Positions 43,711 through 52,991 of a stretch of 63,065 bases of DNA are shown here, one piece after another. The notes beneath the pieces are model-generated. The model worked only from the letters and a program-made list of their open reading frames with translations. It had not been told where the DNA came from and did not search any database. Numbering within the stretch: position 1 is the first letter of the stretch; every line of letters starts with the position of its first letter. The DNA is from Saprospiraceae bacterium (GTDB taxonomy: Bacteria > Bacteroidota > Bacteroidia > Chitinophagales > Saprospiraceae): positions 1 to 63,065 of the forward strand of contig JAEUUO010000041.1 in NCBI GenBank assembly GCA_016787575.1, given 5' to 3'. The position numbers were made by a program, and so were the translations under genes.

Positions 43711-44869
43711 TTTTCTTAGCTGTCATTAGTCCTAACATCATCACCAAAACGGAGAGAATTATTGATTGAATAATGAGTGATTTATTTACGATTGAAATGC
43801 TTTGCTCGGGCAGAATAGCTAAGAATAGCAAAATGGTAATAAGTCCTCTTGGTGCAACAAAAAGCAGAGGCGATGAAGGAAGTTTTGAAAATTTTAGTGC
43901 AATCCATCTAACTAAAATGATGGACAATACAATTCCTGTTGCCCAAGGAATAGTTTCGGGATTTAGAATTTCTTTGGCTTCCATCAGAAACCCAAACAAA
44001 AGAAAGAACAATGCCCGAATAAGAAAGGTAGCTTCAGTTGTAATCTCCTTGAACTTCTTTACTTCTTTATCTAATTTTTCCGGTCGTAGTTTTTCTATCC
44101 AGCTAAACCGTTTCAACTCGTCAAGGTTGCCGAGAAATAAACCAAAGACAAGAATGAAGATTAAACCGGGCAAATGATACACCTTTGAAACTGCATATAT
44201 GAGAATAACAATCAAAATAATTGGTGTGAAGGTGATGTGATGTTTAATGCGGCTTAATAAAAAAGAAAGACCTAACACTGCAATGAATGAAATAACAATT
44301 ATGAGAAGCAGCTGCAAAGAAAAGTTTCCGAATGATTGTGTGTTGATTATTTCATTAAGTGCGATGAAATTAAAGAACAGCACACCGAAAATATCTGATA
44401 AACTGCTTTCGTAAATAATAAACTCTTTGTTGAACTCAGAAAGGTTTCTAACGCTTGGAATAGCAATGGCACTACTGATAACACAAAAAGGAATGGCATT
44501 TACCAAAGCTATTTTATAAGAAGCCTGACTGATAAATTGAAACGCAAACGCAAAAAGAAATGCCAAAGCAAACATTGGAATGAGTGCATTGAGTGATGAT
44601 TTTTTTATTACCGCGAGTTTGGATTTATTGAGTTCAAGTTCTAATGAGCCCTCCAACACAATTAGGATTAAGCCTATGGTTCCAAGTATCGGTAAAAGTG
44701 GATTGAGGTCAGGAATATGAATGCTGAATAACTCCACCGTTTGTTTCACAAACCAACCCAGCAGCAATAAAAGTATTACCGAAGGAATTTTTGTAAGTGC
44801 AGAACTAATATCAAAAATATAAGCTAAAAGCAAAAGCAAACAAATGGTGATGATGATGGTTGTGGTCAT
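43697..44869 (-). CDS. Cation:proton antiporter (CPA family)
   Basis: This 390-residue membrane protein with 11-12 helices is of the monovalent cation:proton antiporter superfamily: LLLLLGWFVKQTVELFSIHI, GTIGLILIVLEGSLELELNK, IPFCVISSAIAIPSVRNLSE, and LFFLLFGFLMEAKEI. The cytoplasmic regulatory tail of KefB-like proteins is absent. Na+ or K+ preference cannot be read. It sits between the solute-synthesis fusion (3-bp gap) and nhaA (14-bp overlap). Confidence 0.85.
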   Translation of the reverse strand: MTTTIIITICLLLLLAYIFDISSALTKIPSVILLLLLGWFVKQTVELFSIHIPDLNPLLPILGTIGLILIVLEGSLELELNKSKLAVIKKSSLNALIPMFALAFLFAFAFQFISQASYKIALVNAIPFCVISSAIAIPSVRNLSEFNKEFIIYESSLSDIFGVLFFNFIALNEIINTQSFGNFSLQLLLIIVISFIAVLGLSFLLSRIKHHITFTPIILIVILIYAVSKVYHLPGLIFILVFGLFLGNLDELKRFSWIEKLRPEKLDKEVKKFKEITTEATFLIRALFFLLFGFLMEAKEILNPETIPWATGIVLSIILVRWIALKFSKLPSSPLLFVAPRGLITILLFLAILPEQSISIVNKSLIIQSIILSVLVMMLGLMTAKKNETN

Positions 44870-44872
44870 TCT

Positions 44873-46252
44873 CTATTTAGCAAGGGTTAACAGTTCGGTA
44901 AAATTTGGCTCATGAATTACTATGTCGGCATGATGATTAACTAATTCATCTTTTGTGCAAAACGCAATACCAAGTCCTGCCTCTTTTATCATGCAAAGGT
45001 CATTAATGCTGTCGCCAATAGCAATACAGTTTTCTTTTGGGATATTGTATTTCTCAAGTATGCTCAAGAGTGCGTTGGTTTTACAAAGTGAATGCTTGCA
45101 CAAACTTTTTGGGTTGCTGAAAAGAAATGAAGGAATTTTTACTTCACCTGTGCAGATACTTTTTGAAAATTCAAGTTCATTGGAAAGCGAAAAATCCATT
45201 CCCAATTTAGTTTTGATGTGGTTGGTGATGCAGTCGTAACTATCAGAAATTATACCTACGATGTAACCCCGTTGTTTAAGTTGCACTACGATTTCCTTCG
45301 TTCCATTTACTATTGGAATGCTTTCTGCAACTTCAATTAATTCACTGATTGTTTTTCCTTTCAAAAGGGTGGCAATTCTTTTTGTAAGAATGATAGCATC
45401 AGATTCGGCTGAACGAATGTTCATCAATTCTTTTTTGAATTTAAATTTTTCGGCACAGGTATCAATGAAGCGACCTTGCAATAAGGTGTTATCCATGTCA
45501 AACACAATCATCTTGTTGAGCGAGCTAAGATGACTATCCAAGGCAAATTCCATTTGCGAACGGATTTCGTTTAGCACACCAATTTCTTCAAAGTTGTAGT
45601 TGGGATTTTTAGATGAAGCAGCTTTAATAATAATTGTCTGGGCAACTTCTTTACTCATTTTGCCAAGTGCCTGCCAGGGTTTGCTTTTATTTTCAATATA
45701 ACCGATTTCAATTTCCCTCATTCGTGTATTCATAAGGTGCATATCTATTAAAATGCCAATGTCAACTCCATAATCATCTCTGAAATCCAATTGAAGAAAG
45801 AGCGATTTTTTCCCTGCAATCATTCCGCTTAATGGTTGGTTAAAGCGAATCAGGGCTGGAAAAAAAATACTTAGAAGTGGTTTGGCTACTAGTTCTGTTA
45901 CTCTGCCAGCATTGCGGTTGAAAGAAGATTTTACAAAATCTACTTCTCCTTGTAATATAGGGTCAGTCATTAATTTAATAGTGTAGTGCGGATAAGGGTC
46001 AATGTCGCCATCAAGAAAAGCAATAATGTCATTCGTTGCACAAAGGATGCCGTCTTTCATTGAAGCACCTTTACCCAATTTGGTGCTGGTAATAACCTTT
46101 GCTCCGTTTTCCTGGGCAATCGAAACTGTCTTGTCAAGCGACTTGTCGTCCACCACAATTACCTCTGTGACTTGCGGCTGTCCTTTTGCAAAGGTCACTA
46201 CACTGGCAATGGTTTCTTCTTCGTTAAGTGCTGGAATAATTACGGTGATCAT
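44873..46252 (-). CDS. Glycosyltransferase (GpgS-like)/HAD phosphatase fusion
   Basis: This 459-residue protein has two parts. Residues 1-225 are a GT-A family 2 glycosyltransferase: VIIPALNEEETIASVV, VIVVDDKSLDKT, TKLGKGASMKDGIL and the metal motif AFLDGDIDPYPH near 80. They most resemble glucosyl-3-phosphoglycerate synthase. Residues 245-459 are a SerB-like HAD phosphatase: VFDMDNTLLQGR near 251, GIISDSYDCITN near 337, and CIAIGDSINDLCMIKEAG near 417. A fused synthase/phosphatase would make glucosylglycerate or a similar compatible solute in one polypeptide. The operon with two sodium antiporters supports a salt-stress role. The sugar and acceptor are inferred. Confidence 0.82.
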   Translation of the reverse strand: MITVIIPALNEEETIASVVTFAKGQPQVTEVIVVDDKSLDKTVSIAQENGAKVITSTKLGKGASMKDGILCATNDIIAFLDGDIDPYPHYTIKLMTDPILQGEVDFVKSSFNRNAGRVTELVAKPLLSIFFPALIRFNQPLSGMIAGKKSLFLQLDFRDDYGVDIGILIDMHLMNTRMREIEIGYIENKSKPWQALGKMSKEVAQTIIIKAASSKNPNYNFEEIGVLNEIRSQMEFALDSHLSSLNKMIVFDMDNTLLQGRFIDTCAEKFKFKKELMNIRSAESDAIILTKRIATLLKGKTISELIEVAESIPIVNGTKEIVVQLKQRGYIVGIISDSYDCITNHIKTKLGMDFSLSNELEFSKSICTGEVKIPSFLFSNPKSLCKHSLCKTNALLSILEKYNIPKENCIAIGDSINDLCMIKEAGLGIAFCTKDELVNHHADIVIHEPNFTELLTLAK

Positions 46253-46680
46253 TAGTAGGGTTTTGTTATTGTCAAAGGTAACTTTTTAAGTCGTTATACC
46301 ATAATAAAAAACTGTAATTGTGAGTTAGGCAAAAGCAAATGTGAATTAAAAGTTCGCTGGTATGTTTTGCTAGTGTATCTGTTCAATGTCAACGAAAGAA
46401 TTTTATACTTTAACAGTTTAGTATTGCCTAAATGGGAGTTTTTGAAAATCGCATGCTGAAGTATAGCTTTAAAGGCTGATGGAAGTATTATAGCTGGATT
46501 ACTTTAATCTGCCCCCATTGCGGCAATACTTTGATGCGAGTCATTCTAAAAATCACGGTCAAAAAAACCAGACTCGTAAAAATTGTCCATCTAATTGCGT
46601 TGTCTGTCCATTTTATTAGGCATCGTACCGTTGCACCTTTGCACTGTCAATTATGACAAATAATTAAAAAAATAAAAAAG
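46253..46680. other. Divergent intergenic region, 428 bp
   Basis: This lies between the divergent solute/antiporter operon and the AhpD-like gene, and must carry promoters for both. No clear TAnnTTTG box was found on either strand. A short frame near 46510-46550 reads CPHCGNTLMRV, a zinc-ribbon-like scrap of unknown origin. Confidence 0.4.
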
Positions 46681-47211
46681 ATGGCAACATTCACCGTTCC
46701 AACAAGAGATCAAGTATCAGAAAAAAATCAAGCAATTTTCGACAATTTGAATAAAGCGCTTGGCTTTGTACCTAATTTGTATGCGACCATTGCGTTATCG
46801 AAAAATGGTTTAGAGAGATTTTTGGCTTATCAAAATGCTAAAACATCGCTTACGAACAAGGAAAAAGAAGCAGTAAACTTAATTGTAAGTCAAATAAATG
46901 GTTGTATTTACTGCCAAAGTGCGCATTTGGTATTGGGAAAAATGAATGGGTTTAATGATGATCAATTAAGCGAAATCAGACATGGAAAATCTTCGGATGG
47001 CAAATTAAATAGTTTAGTTGCTTTAGCTGCCGATATCACAAAAAACAGAGGCAATGCCAATGACTACAATGTAGATGCTTTTTTTGTACAAGGCTATACC
47101 CAAGAAAACTTGGTGGATCTAATTTTACAAATTAGCGACAAAACTGCTATGAATTATTTGCACAACCTTACTAAAGTTCCTGTAGATTTCCCTTTAGCAC
47201 CTGCGATATAA
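46681..47211 (+). CDS. AhpD-like carboxymuconolactone decarboxylase family protein
   Basis: This 176-residue helical protein of the AhpD/CMD family (peroxidase-related type) has the redox motif GCIYCQSAHLVLGK near residue 77, with CxxC and the conserved histidine. FVPNLYATIALSKNGLERFL precedes it and KTAMNYLHNLTKVPVDFPLA ends the protein, as in family members near AraC regulators. It probably acts in peroxide or disulfide chemistry. It leads a small plus-strand run with DUF1348 and a broken AraC regulator. Confidence 0.87.
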   Translation: MATFTVPTRDQVSEKNQAIFDNLNKALGFVPNLYATIALSKNGLERFLAYQNAKTSLTNKEKEAVNLIVSQINGCIYCQSAHLVLGKMNGFNDDQLSEIRHGKSSDGKLNSLVALAADITKNRGNANDYNVDAFFVQGYTQENLVDLILQISDKTAMNYLHNLTKVPVDFPLAPAI

Positions 47212-47270
47212 TGAATACTTTTGCGAACCAACAATACTGTTGGTTCGCATTTTTTCAAAATAAATAGAAT

Positions 47271-47693
47271 ATGGAAAATCGAGAACAAAAATTGCCACTG
47301 CCACCCTTCACATTAGAAACTGCTTTGCAAAAGGTGCAATTGGCAGAAGATGCATGGAATAGTCAAGATCCTGAACGAATTTCAAAAGCATACACCACAA
47401 ATACCGAGTGGAGAAACCGAACCGAATTTATAAATGGTCGAGAAGAAGTGGTCTCTTTTTTGAAAAGAAAGTGGCAGAAAGAACTCAATTACAAACTCAA
47501 AAAAGAGCTGTGGGGATTTCGTGAAAATAGAATGGCGGTAAAGTTTGAATACGAGTATCAAGATACAAGCGGTCAATGGTGGCGTGCCTATGGAAACGAA
47601 AATTGGGAGTTTGACGAAAATGGACTCATGCAAAAGAGATATGCCAGCATCAATGATTTAGCTATTGAAGAAAAAGATAGAAAATTTAGATAA
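47271..47693 (+). CDS. DUF1348 (NTF2-like) protein
   Basis: This 140-residue NTF2-fold protein of DUF1348 has [59 protein letters not shown] and [20 protein letters not shown]. The family is widespread and uncharacterised; the fold commonly forms small-molecule pockets. It lies 59 bp after the AhpD-like gene and 12 bp before the AraC gene. Confidence 0.88.
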   Translation: MENREQKLPLPPFTLETALQKVQLAEDAWNSQDPERISKAYTTNTEWRNRTEFINGREEVVSFLKRKWQKELNYKLKKELWGFRENRMAVKFEYEYQDTSGQWWRAYGNENWEFDENGLMQKRYASINDLAIEEKDRKFR

Positions 47694-47705
47694 TGTATTA
47701 AATCT

Positions 47706-48588
47706 ATGATGAGTTCAGAAACCCATACCTTGATTAATCCACAAACAGGAAATCTTGCATTTAAGGTTTTTTCGTTCGATGATATCAGTCTATTTGATCA
47801 TATCCAAAGACTCAATTATTATTCATTGATTTGGATAAAAAACGGAAAAGGAACAGCGAAGGCAGATTTTTCAGAATACCATGTTGCACAAAATACCTTA
47901 TTTGCTTTTTCACCTTATCAGCCATTTATGTTTCAAACAAATGAGCAAATGCAAGGAACTGTTGTAAATTTTCATCCCGATTTTTTTTTGTATTCATAAG
48001 CACCATCAGGAGGTTGCTTGCAATGGTGTGTTGTTTAATAATATTTACAATCCACCATTTCTTACAATAGATGAAAAATCCAGTTATACCTTTAATTTGT
48101 TATTGGAACAGATAACGACCGAAATGCAAAACCCGGCATTAGCACATTACGAATTGTTGATTTCTTATTTAAAAATATTTTTAATAACCGCGTCCAGACT
48201 AAAAGCAGCTCAACAAACCGATATTCAAATTAATCCTGAAAAAAGCGAAGAACCTTTTATACTTCAAAATCTTAAAAATTATATCGAAACCAATTTTAAA
48301 ACCAAACATTCGGCTAGCGATTATGCTGACTTATTGAATATATCTGCAAATGCATTAGCTAAAATTACTAAGAAACATTTTAATAAAACGCTAACTGATT
48401 TAATTTCCGAGAGGATAATCATAGAAGCCAAAAGAGAATTGTATTTGACCAACAAAGCCGTAAAAGAAATTGCCTACGAATTGGGCTATGCTGACGAATA
48501 TTATTTTAGTAGATTTTTCAAAAATAATGCTGATATTTCACCACAAGCATATAGAGATACAGTTGGTATTGCAAGAGCAACGGTGTAA
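47706..48588 (+). pseudogene. AraC family regulator, frameshifted
   Basis: The first frame (47706-47999, 97 codons) encodes the N-terminal ligand-binding half, ending FHPDFFLYS at a stop. The second frame (to 48588) carries the rest, including an intact AraC DNA-binding domain (SASDYADLLNISANALAKIT, IAYELGYADEYYFSRFFKN). The break is at a run of nine T residues (47981-47989). With eight T residues the frame reads through as PDFFCIHKHHQEVACNGVLF, which restores a normal protein of about 293 residues. It is a one-base insertion: a true mutation, phase variation or a homopolymer read error. Confidence 0.85.
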
Positions 48589-48752
48589 GGGGAAGAACGG
48601 GCGTACAACAAGATATTGCTAAAAGTGAGGCTGAAAAATTCTTTTGTTTTTTTGTCATATGTGATCTAAGTCATTTCTATTGAAGTTTGATATTCAAAAT
48701 CCCCGCCATCCATAAAACCCGAAACGGCGTTCGCTTCCCTTTCTTCTGTCTT

Positions 48753-49175
48753 TTAATTTACGGATTTATATTCTTCATCTGTTACAGGATTTAGCCAAGT
48801 TACTTGCTAGTCATTTTTGTAATTAGTAATCGCAATGTGTGCCATTTTACTCGTCAAAGATGCACCGTGCCAATGATTTACATTTTTAGGAATGTTTACC
48901 ACATCGCCTTTTTTAATGGGTTGAGCAGGTTTTCCTTTTTCCTGATAATATCCATAGCCATCGAGAACAATCAAAACTTGTCCTTTTGGATGTATATGTC
49001 AGTTGGTTCTCGCACCGGTTTCAAAAGTTATTACACCTACTGAAAACTCGTTGTTTATGTCTTTTGCAACTAATGGAAAATCATAAACATTTCCCGTAAA
49101 CCACCCATTGGGTAATTGTTGTCCTTTCGAAAAATGTCTAGTGTATTCATATTTGTTTCTGATTTTTTGTTTCAA
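48753..49175 (-). pseudogene. Cupin domain protein, two in-frame stops
   Basis: The minus-strand frame reads NGWFTGNVYDFPLVAKDINN, FSVGVITFETGARTN, stop, HIHPKGQVLIVLDGYGYYQE, IKKGDVVNIPKNVNHWHGAS, IAITNYKND, stop, QVTWLNPVTDEEYKS. This matches the cupin proteins often found beside AhpD-like and AraC genes. The first stop is TGA where the family has Trp (TGG) before the metal-binding HxH; the second is TAG near the end. The start codon is also unclear (TTG at 49175). Substitutions rather than slips caused the loss, so this is genuine decay. Confidence 0.8.
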
Positions 49176-49255
49176 CCGAATAATAGAAGGAAGCTGTGTC
49201 TATTAGAAATGTTTATTTCATTAAACTACATTATATATCCAGATGCGCTATATAA

Positions 49256-49480
49256 TTATTCTTTTTGTTTTATAATGTCGGGCTGATAAATTATTTCTTT
49301 CCACTCATTAGGTTAAATATCTTCAATGGCTATGGAAAAAGATTCTTCTCCATAACCAATAACAAACATCGCCGTTTTGGCAAGTTCATCTGCCAGTTTT
49401 TTCTTTTGTGCTTCTGTTTTTCCTTTCCAAAGTTTTACGATAATGTGTGGAATTTTATTTCGTTTAAGAAGTTGAGGCAT
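49256..49480 (-). pseudogene. 4-oxalocrotonate tautomerase-like remnant
   Basis: The frame contains PHIIVKLWKGKTEAQKKKLA, AMFVIGYGEESFSIAIEDI, stop, PNEWKEIIYQPDIIKQKE. It matches small tautomerases, where the catalytic proline follows the initiator Met. Here the codon before that proline is ATT, not ATG, and a TAA interrupts the C-terminal third, so both the start and the reading frame are lost. Confidence 0.75.
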
Positions 49481-49970
49481 CAATCACATAACGATATCGA
49501 GATTCTTTGTTTATTATTTTTTCCTAAGCATCGTTTCTGTTGCTTATTATGATGATTTGAGTTTGGATATAAATTTTATATTCAGCACAATAATGCCTTA
49601 CCTCTTGTGTTAAAGGAATAGAGCCAATCACCAAACCAATTAATTAACTTTTTTGAAAATCATATTGAAGTTGTTAAAGATTAATTGCCTGCCAAAGATC
49701 TGTTGGGAAAGTCGAAAAAAACTGCGGTAATGGGTTTTGAATATTCGGGAGAGTTTTTGTAAATTTAATGACTTTTGATTGAAATACGCCAAAATTCAGC
49801 CAGTACAGGTTTTGATTTTACTTGAGCATTGACAGGATATAAATCATTGTCAATATATTTGTCAAGTGGTTAAGTTGCTCCCACATAGTTGTTATAAGCT
49901 TTGAAATCTTTGTGTAATTTCTCGTTCCTTTTTGTTGGTTTCACCTATCGTTATATTGTGTCGGTAAAAT

Positions 49971-50109
49971 GGCTGCTAGCGTTTTATGGTTTTGCATTTA
50001 GGCGGAATTTTTAGCATCGTACTTGACACAAATCACTACAGTTCAAATATATGCAAAATCGTTAAACGAATTACGAAACCCCGCCTGACGCAAAACCGTT
50101 ATTAAAGGC
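49971..50109 (-). repeat. Palindromic intergenic element A (attC-like?)
   Basis: On the minus strand the left arm GGTTTTGCGTCAGGCGG pairs with the right arm CCGCCTAAATGCAAAACC across about 85 bp, with only a small internal bulge. ATAACGG precedes the left arm and CGCTAGCAGCC follows the right arm. TATATTTG, a -7-type box, lies in the middle. It shares motifs with elements B and C. Confidence 0.55.
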
Positions 50110-50124
50110 TACCCTTATGTCTTT

Positions 50125-50613
50125 TTATTTTGTTTTATTAAACATGTATCTCGCAATTTTCCATTCTCCGTTTTCCTTTTCAAATACAAAAAGTTCTCTG
50201 TTTTCTTCAGGTGCTTCAGCTCCAGTTGCGAGAATTTTAACGGTTCCTTTTGAGCTAGTTACTGCAAAAGCCATGTTTCCTTCTACTTCAATTTCTTCTA
50301 TAAAAAACTCAATGTTCAATTGAATTTGGGAAAATACAAACTCATAAGATTTTAAAATTCCTTCTGAGCCTATTCCTGATGGAGCCATTGTTGGCATAAA
50401 TATTCCATCTTTGGTATATAGAGATTGAGCTAATTTAGCATCTGAAGTATTTAGTGATTTTTTATACTCACTTAGAAGTTTTTCGATTTTTTGTTTTTCT
50501 TCTTTTATCATAATATCTGTTTTTTCTTTGTTTATTTCTGTTGATTGTTGTTTTATTTCATTACAAGACGCCATTATAATGGTCGCAAATAAATAGATTG
50601 CTAACTGTTTCAT
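50125..50613 (-). CDS. SnoaL-like/DUF4440 lipoprotein
   Basis: This 162-residue lipoprotein (LAIYLFATIIMASC lipobox) has an NTF2-like SnoaL/DUF4440 domain: EKLLSEYKKSLNTSDAKLAQ, YTKDGIFMPTMAPSGIGSEG, AFAVTSSKGTVKILATGAEA, and NGEWKIARYMFNKT. Relatives are annotated SgcJ/EcaC; no catalytic residues can be assigned. It lies 7 bp after the NmrA gene, in one transcription unit, and element A follows 15 bp after its stop. Confidence 0.82.
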   Translation of the reverse strand: MKQLAIYLFATIIMASCNEIKQQSTEINKEKTDIMIKEEKQKIEKLLSEYKKSLNTSDAKLAQSLYTKDGIFMPTMAPSGIGSEGILKSYEFVFSQIQLNIEFFIEEIEVEGNMAFAVTSSKGTVKILATGAEAPEENRELFVFEKENGEWKIARYMFNKTK

Positions 50614-50620
50614 GTGTAAA

Positions 50621-51496
50621 TTAGTTTTGTTTAATCCATTCGTCTAATGATTTGAAACTTTCCGTTGATACAGCATTAGCTTGTTGTATGTTTATTTCTG
50701 AGTCTGGTCCCATGTATGAAAAGTTTTCAAAATAAGCCATCATCTCAGAAATTTCCTTTGCACCTTCAAAAAATGTTGAAAACATATCACCTGGAACTTG
50801 AGTAAAACTGTACACTTTTCCGTTTGCTTTATACTTTTCAAGCACATCGTTGAAGCTATTTAGTTCAGTTGCCAAAGCAAGATAACTACCTTGACCAACC
50901 TTTTCTGGACTTAAAAATGCTCCAACAACTACTTTGCCCAAATCGGCAATATCGCTCATGTGAATTACCTTTTTAGTTGGGTCAATGGGAAGCGTCCATC
51001 CTGTTGAACCGTCTTGTTTGGGTTGTGCTCCAAGCATTCCTGAAAAATTTTGATAATAGAAAGGTGGCTGTACAAAAGTGTAATATTTGAATCCCGCTTT
51101 TTTTACCAATTCGTCTACCTTTGCTTTCCCGGTAAAATGTGGAACATCAAATTTGCCATTGCTTATCTTTTCTACATTTGGTAGTGTTGACCATATAAAG
51201 TGATTTATTCCGGCATCTTTAGCTGCTTGTATTGCTATTTTGCCTTGTGCAATTTCGTCAGCTCCTTCCCAAAAGTTAGTTACAACAAAGACACCATGTG
51301 CATTTTTAAATGCCTCAGTTAACGAAGCTAAGTCTTTAAGGTCTCCTTTTACAACTTCGTCAGCCTTACCTGTGTAATTTTCAGGGTTTCTTGTAACAGC
51401 TCTGGCTTTGAATGTACCATTTTTAAGTATTGAATCAATAACCCCTTTACCTTGTGAGCCTGTAGCTCCAATTACAGCAATGATTTTCTTTTCCAT
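50621..51496 (-). CDS. NmrA/HSCARG-like NAD(P)-binding protein
   Basis: This 291-residue Rossmann-fold protein of the NmrA family has the nucleotide motif IAVIGATGSQGKGVIDSIL, then FKARAVTRNPENYTGKADEV, HGVFVVTNFWEGADEIAQGK and HFIWSTLPNVEKISNGKFDV. NmrA-type proteins sense NAD(P) or act as atypical reductases. I chose the ATG at 51496, which directly precedes the glycine-rich strand; the frame is open to 51532. It is followed by the SnoaL-like gene. Confidence 0.88.
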   Translation of the reverse strand: MEKKIIAVIGATGSQGKGVIDSILKNGTFKARAVTRNPENYTGKADEVVKGDLKDLASLTEAFKNAHGVFVVTNFWEGADEIAQGKIAIQAAKDAGINHFIWSTLPNVEKISNGKFDVPHFTGKAKVDELVKKAGFKYYTFVQPPFYYQNFSGMLGAQPKQDGSTGWTLPIDPTKKVIHMSDIADLGKVVVGAFLSPEKVGQGSYLALATELNSFNDVLEKYKANGKVYSFTQVPGDMFSTFFEGAKEISEMMAYFENFSYMGPDSEINIQQANAVSTESFKSLDEWIKQN

Positions 51497-51598
51497 TTCA
51501 TTTAATTTTAAATTTTTTATCAAAATTGACAAAACAAAGATGCGACAAAGGAGCTATTTTTAGCTATAAGGTAGTTTAAGAAATGTACTTAATGTATA

Positions 51599-52180
51599 TT
51601 AAGACTTTGCGATTTTTTTTCTAACAGTGCTTAGAAACTCTGGGGTTACACCAAGATAAGATGCTATTTGCACATTAGAGATGCGATTAAATAAATTCGG
51701 ATGTCTTTCGAGAAAATCTAAATACCGTTCTTCGGCAGTTGAACTAATATTTTGTAAAACTCTTCGCTGAAGTCCAACCATAGCATTTTCTGCGAGTACT
51801 CTAAAAATTCGATCGAATTTAGGATAATCTGTATAAAGTTTCAGTTGATCTTCTTTCTTTACTTGAAGAATAATTGAAGTTTCAACAGCTTCAATATTTA
51901 GTTTACTTGGAGTATTGCTGTGGAAGCTTCCTATATCACCAATCCACCAATTTTCGATTGCGAATTGTAAGTTGTGTTCTTTCCCGTTATTGTCAACTCT
52001 GTACATTCTGAAACAACCTTCTAGAACATAGGTTGTATGTTTACAAATTTCTCCTTCTTGAAGAATAAATTGTCTTTTTTTTATTCTTCTTTCTTTGAAA
52101 ACCTCTTCAACAAAAGCAATTTCTTTTTCATCCAAAGGATGAATGCGATTAAAATATTCTATTAGAGCTTGTGTCTTCAT
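51599..52180 (-). CDS. Crp/Fnr family transcriptional regulator
   Basis: This 193-residue regulator has a cyclic-nucleotide-binding-like domain (about 20-125: RRIKKRQFILQEGEICKHTT, YVLEGCFRMYRVDNNGKEHN) and a C-terminal helix-turn-helix (ERYLDFLERHPNLFNRISNV, ASYLGVTPEFLSTVRKKIA). It lacks the Fnr cysteines. It sits 103 bp upstream of the NmrA/SnoaL unit on the same strand and is a plausible regulator of it. Confidence 0.9.
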   Translation of the reverse strand: MKTQALIEYFNRIHPLDEKEIAFVEEVFKERRIKKRQFILQEGEICKHTTYVLEGCFRMYRVDNNGKEHNLQFAIENWWIGDIGSFHSNTPSKLNIEAVETSIILQVKKEDQLKLYTDYPKFDRIFRVLAENAMVGLQRRVLQNISSTAEERYLDFLERHPNLFNRISNVQIASYLGVTPEFLSTVRKKIAKS

Positions 52181-52338
52181 TATAATTTATTATCAGGAGC
52201 GAGTTTGTCTGTTTTTAAGTAGTTTTGCCTAAAACGGTTTCGGTCATTGCTCTGGTGGGCTTCTGAAATCTAAAACTGTCTGCCAGCATCAAGGTTTATT
52301 AATTGCTCGAATGTTTCAATTTCGCACTGTTCTCAGTG

Positions 52339-52769
52339 CTAACATAAAACGAGTATTAGTGGTTCATTGTTTTTGTTGGTGATTACATTTTTTTTTGTCG
52401 GGTAAATAAAACCAGTCTCAATTTCTTTCGTTTTTATTGGTCTTACTTCAATTGTTGCTGATGGAATATATGCAAATTCAGGATTGTCTTTTGCGATCTG
52501 GATCGCTTCGTCAATGTTGGTAGCTAAGATGTGAAAATAAGCCACTTGCGTTTCCTTGTCGGTTGCAATGTCAATTTCAATCCAGCCGGTGTCTGTCTTT
52601 TTAATATTGACACCTTCACGAACAATAGGCTGTGCAGCAATTAATTTGTTTTCACTTTTAAGTCTGCCGATGTATACCTCGCATTGTTTAAGAAATGCAA
52701 AGTGCTGCTCCTCTGTTAAGATTTTTTTGCGTCCTTTTTATTACGGATGTAAAACATGAATTCTTTCAT
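52339..52769 (-). pseudogene. YciI family protein, one-base frameshift
   Basis: From the ATG at 52769 the product begins MKEFMFYIRNKKDAKK and then hits a stop. Adding one A to the seven-A run at 52722-52728 restores ILTEEQHFAFLKQCEVYIGR, LIAAQPIVREGVNIKKTDTG, VAYFHILATNIDEAIQIAKD and the rest of a YciI-like protein of about 143 residues. The break is a single-base deletion in a homopolymer, so it may be an assembly artefact. The remaining open part (52339-52545) cannot make a working protein alone. Confidence 0.78.
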
Positions 52770-52991
52770 AGTAGTCTGTCATTAATATTGATTATTCATT
52801 CGTCATTACTGTTTGCTTTTTCTGGGGTCGCCCTAATATGACCACAATCGTAGGAAAATTGTTTGTGTAGCTCGGAATTAAATAGCACTTTTCTTGCCTT
52901 ACACACAAAGTTGATAGAAAGCAGAAAAGCCTAAATTTGGCACATTTGCTTGCCATTTCGAAAAGTTAATGTTGTGCAACAGTTCGTATTT

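Larger units (their letters stand above)
48589..50124. other. Gene graveyard between AraC and SnoaL-like genes
   Basis: These 1.5 kb hold no intact gene. Minus-strand remnants of a cupin (48753-49175) and a tautomerase (49256-49480) are clear and listed separately. Further left in gene order (about 49485-49930), fragments such as SIPLTQEVRHYCAEYKIY and NKESRYRYVIDAST resemble the C-terminal end of a zinc-type alcohol dehydrogenase. They are preceded by LHKDFKAYNNYVGAT and PVLAEFWRISIKSH, which I cannot place. A palindromic element occupies 49971-50109. Confidence 0.55.

Noticed and set aside
46440..46620. Possible transposase scrap (CPHCGNTLMRV)
   Set aside because: Only one short zinc-ribbon-like stretch; no other transposase motif and no inverted repeats around it.
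49265..49552. Plus-strand frame of 95 codons
   Set aside because: It lies opposite the tautomerase remnant, whose minus-strand translation is clearly the family sequence.
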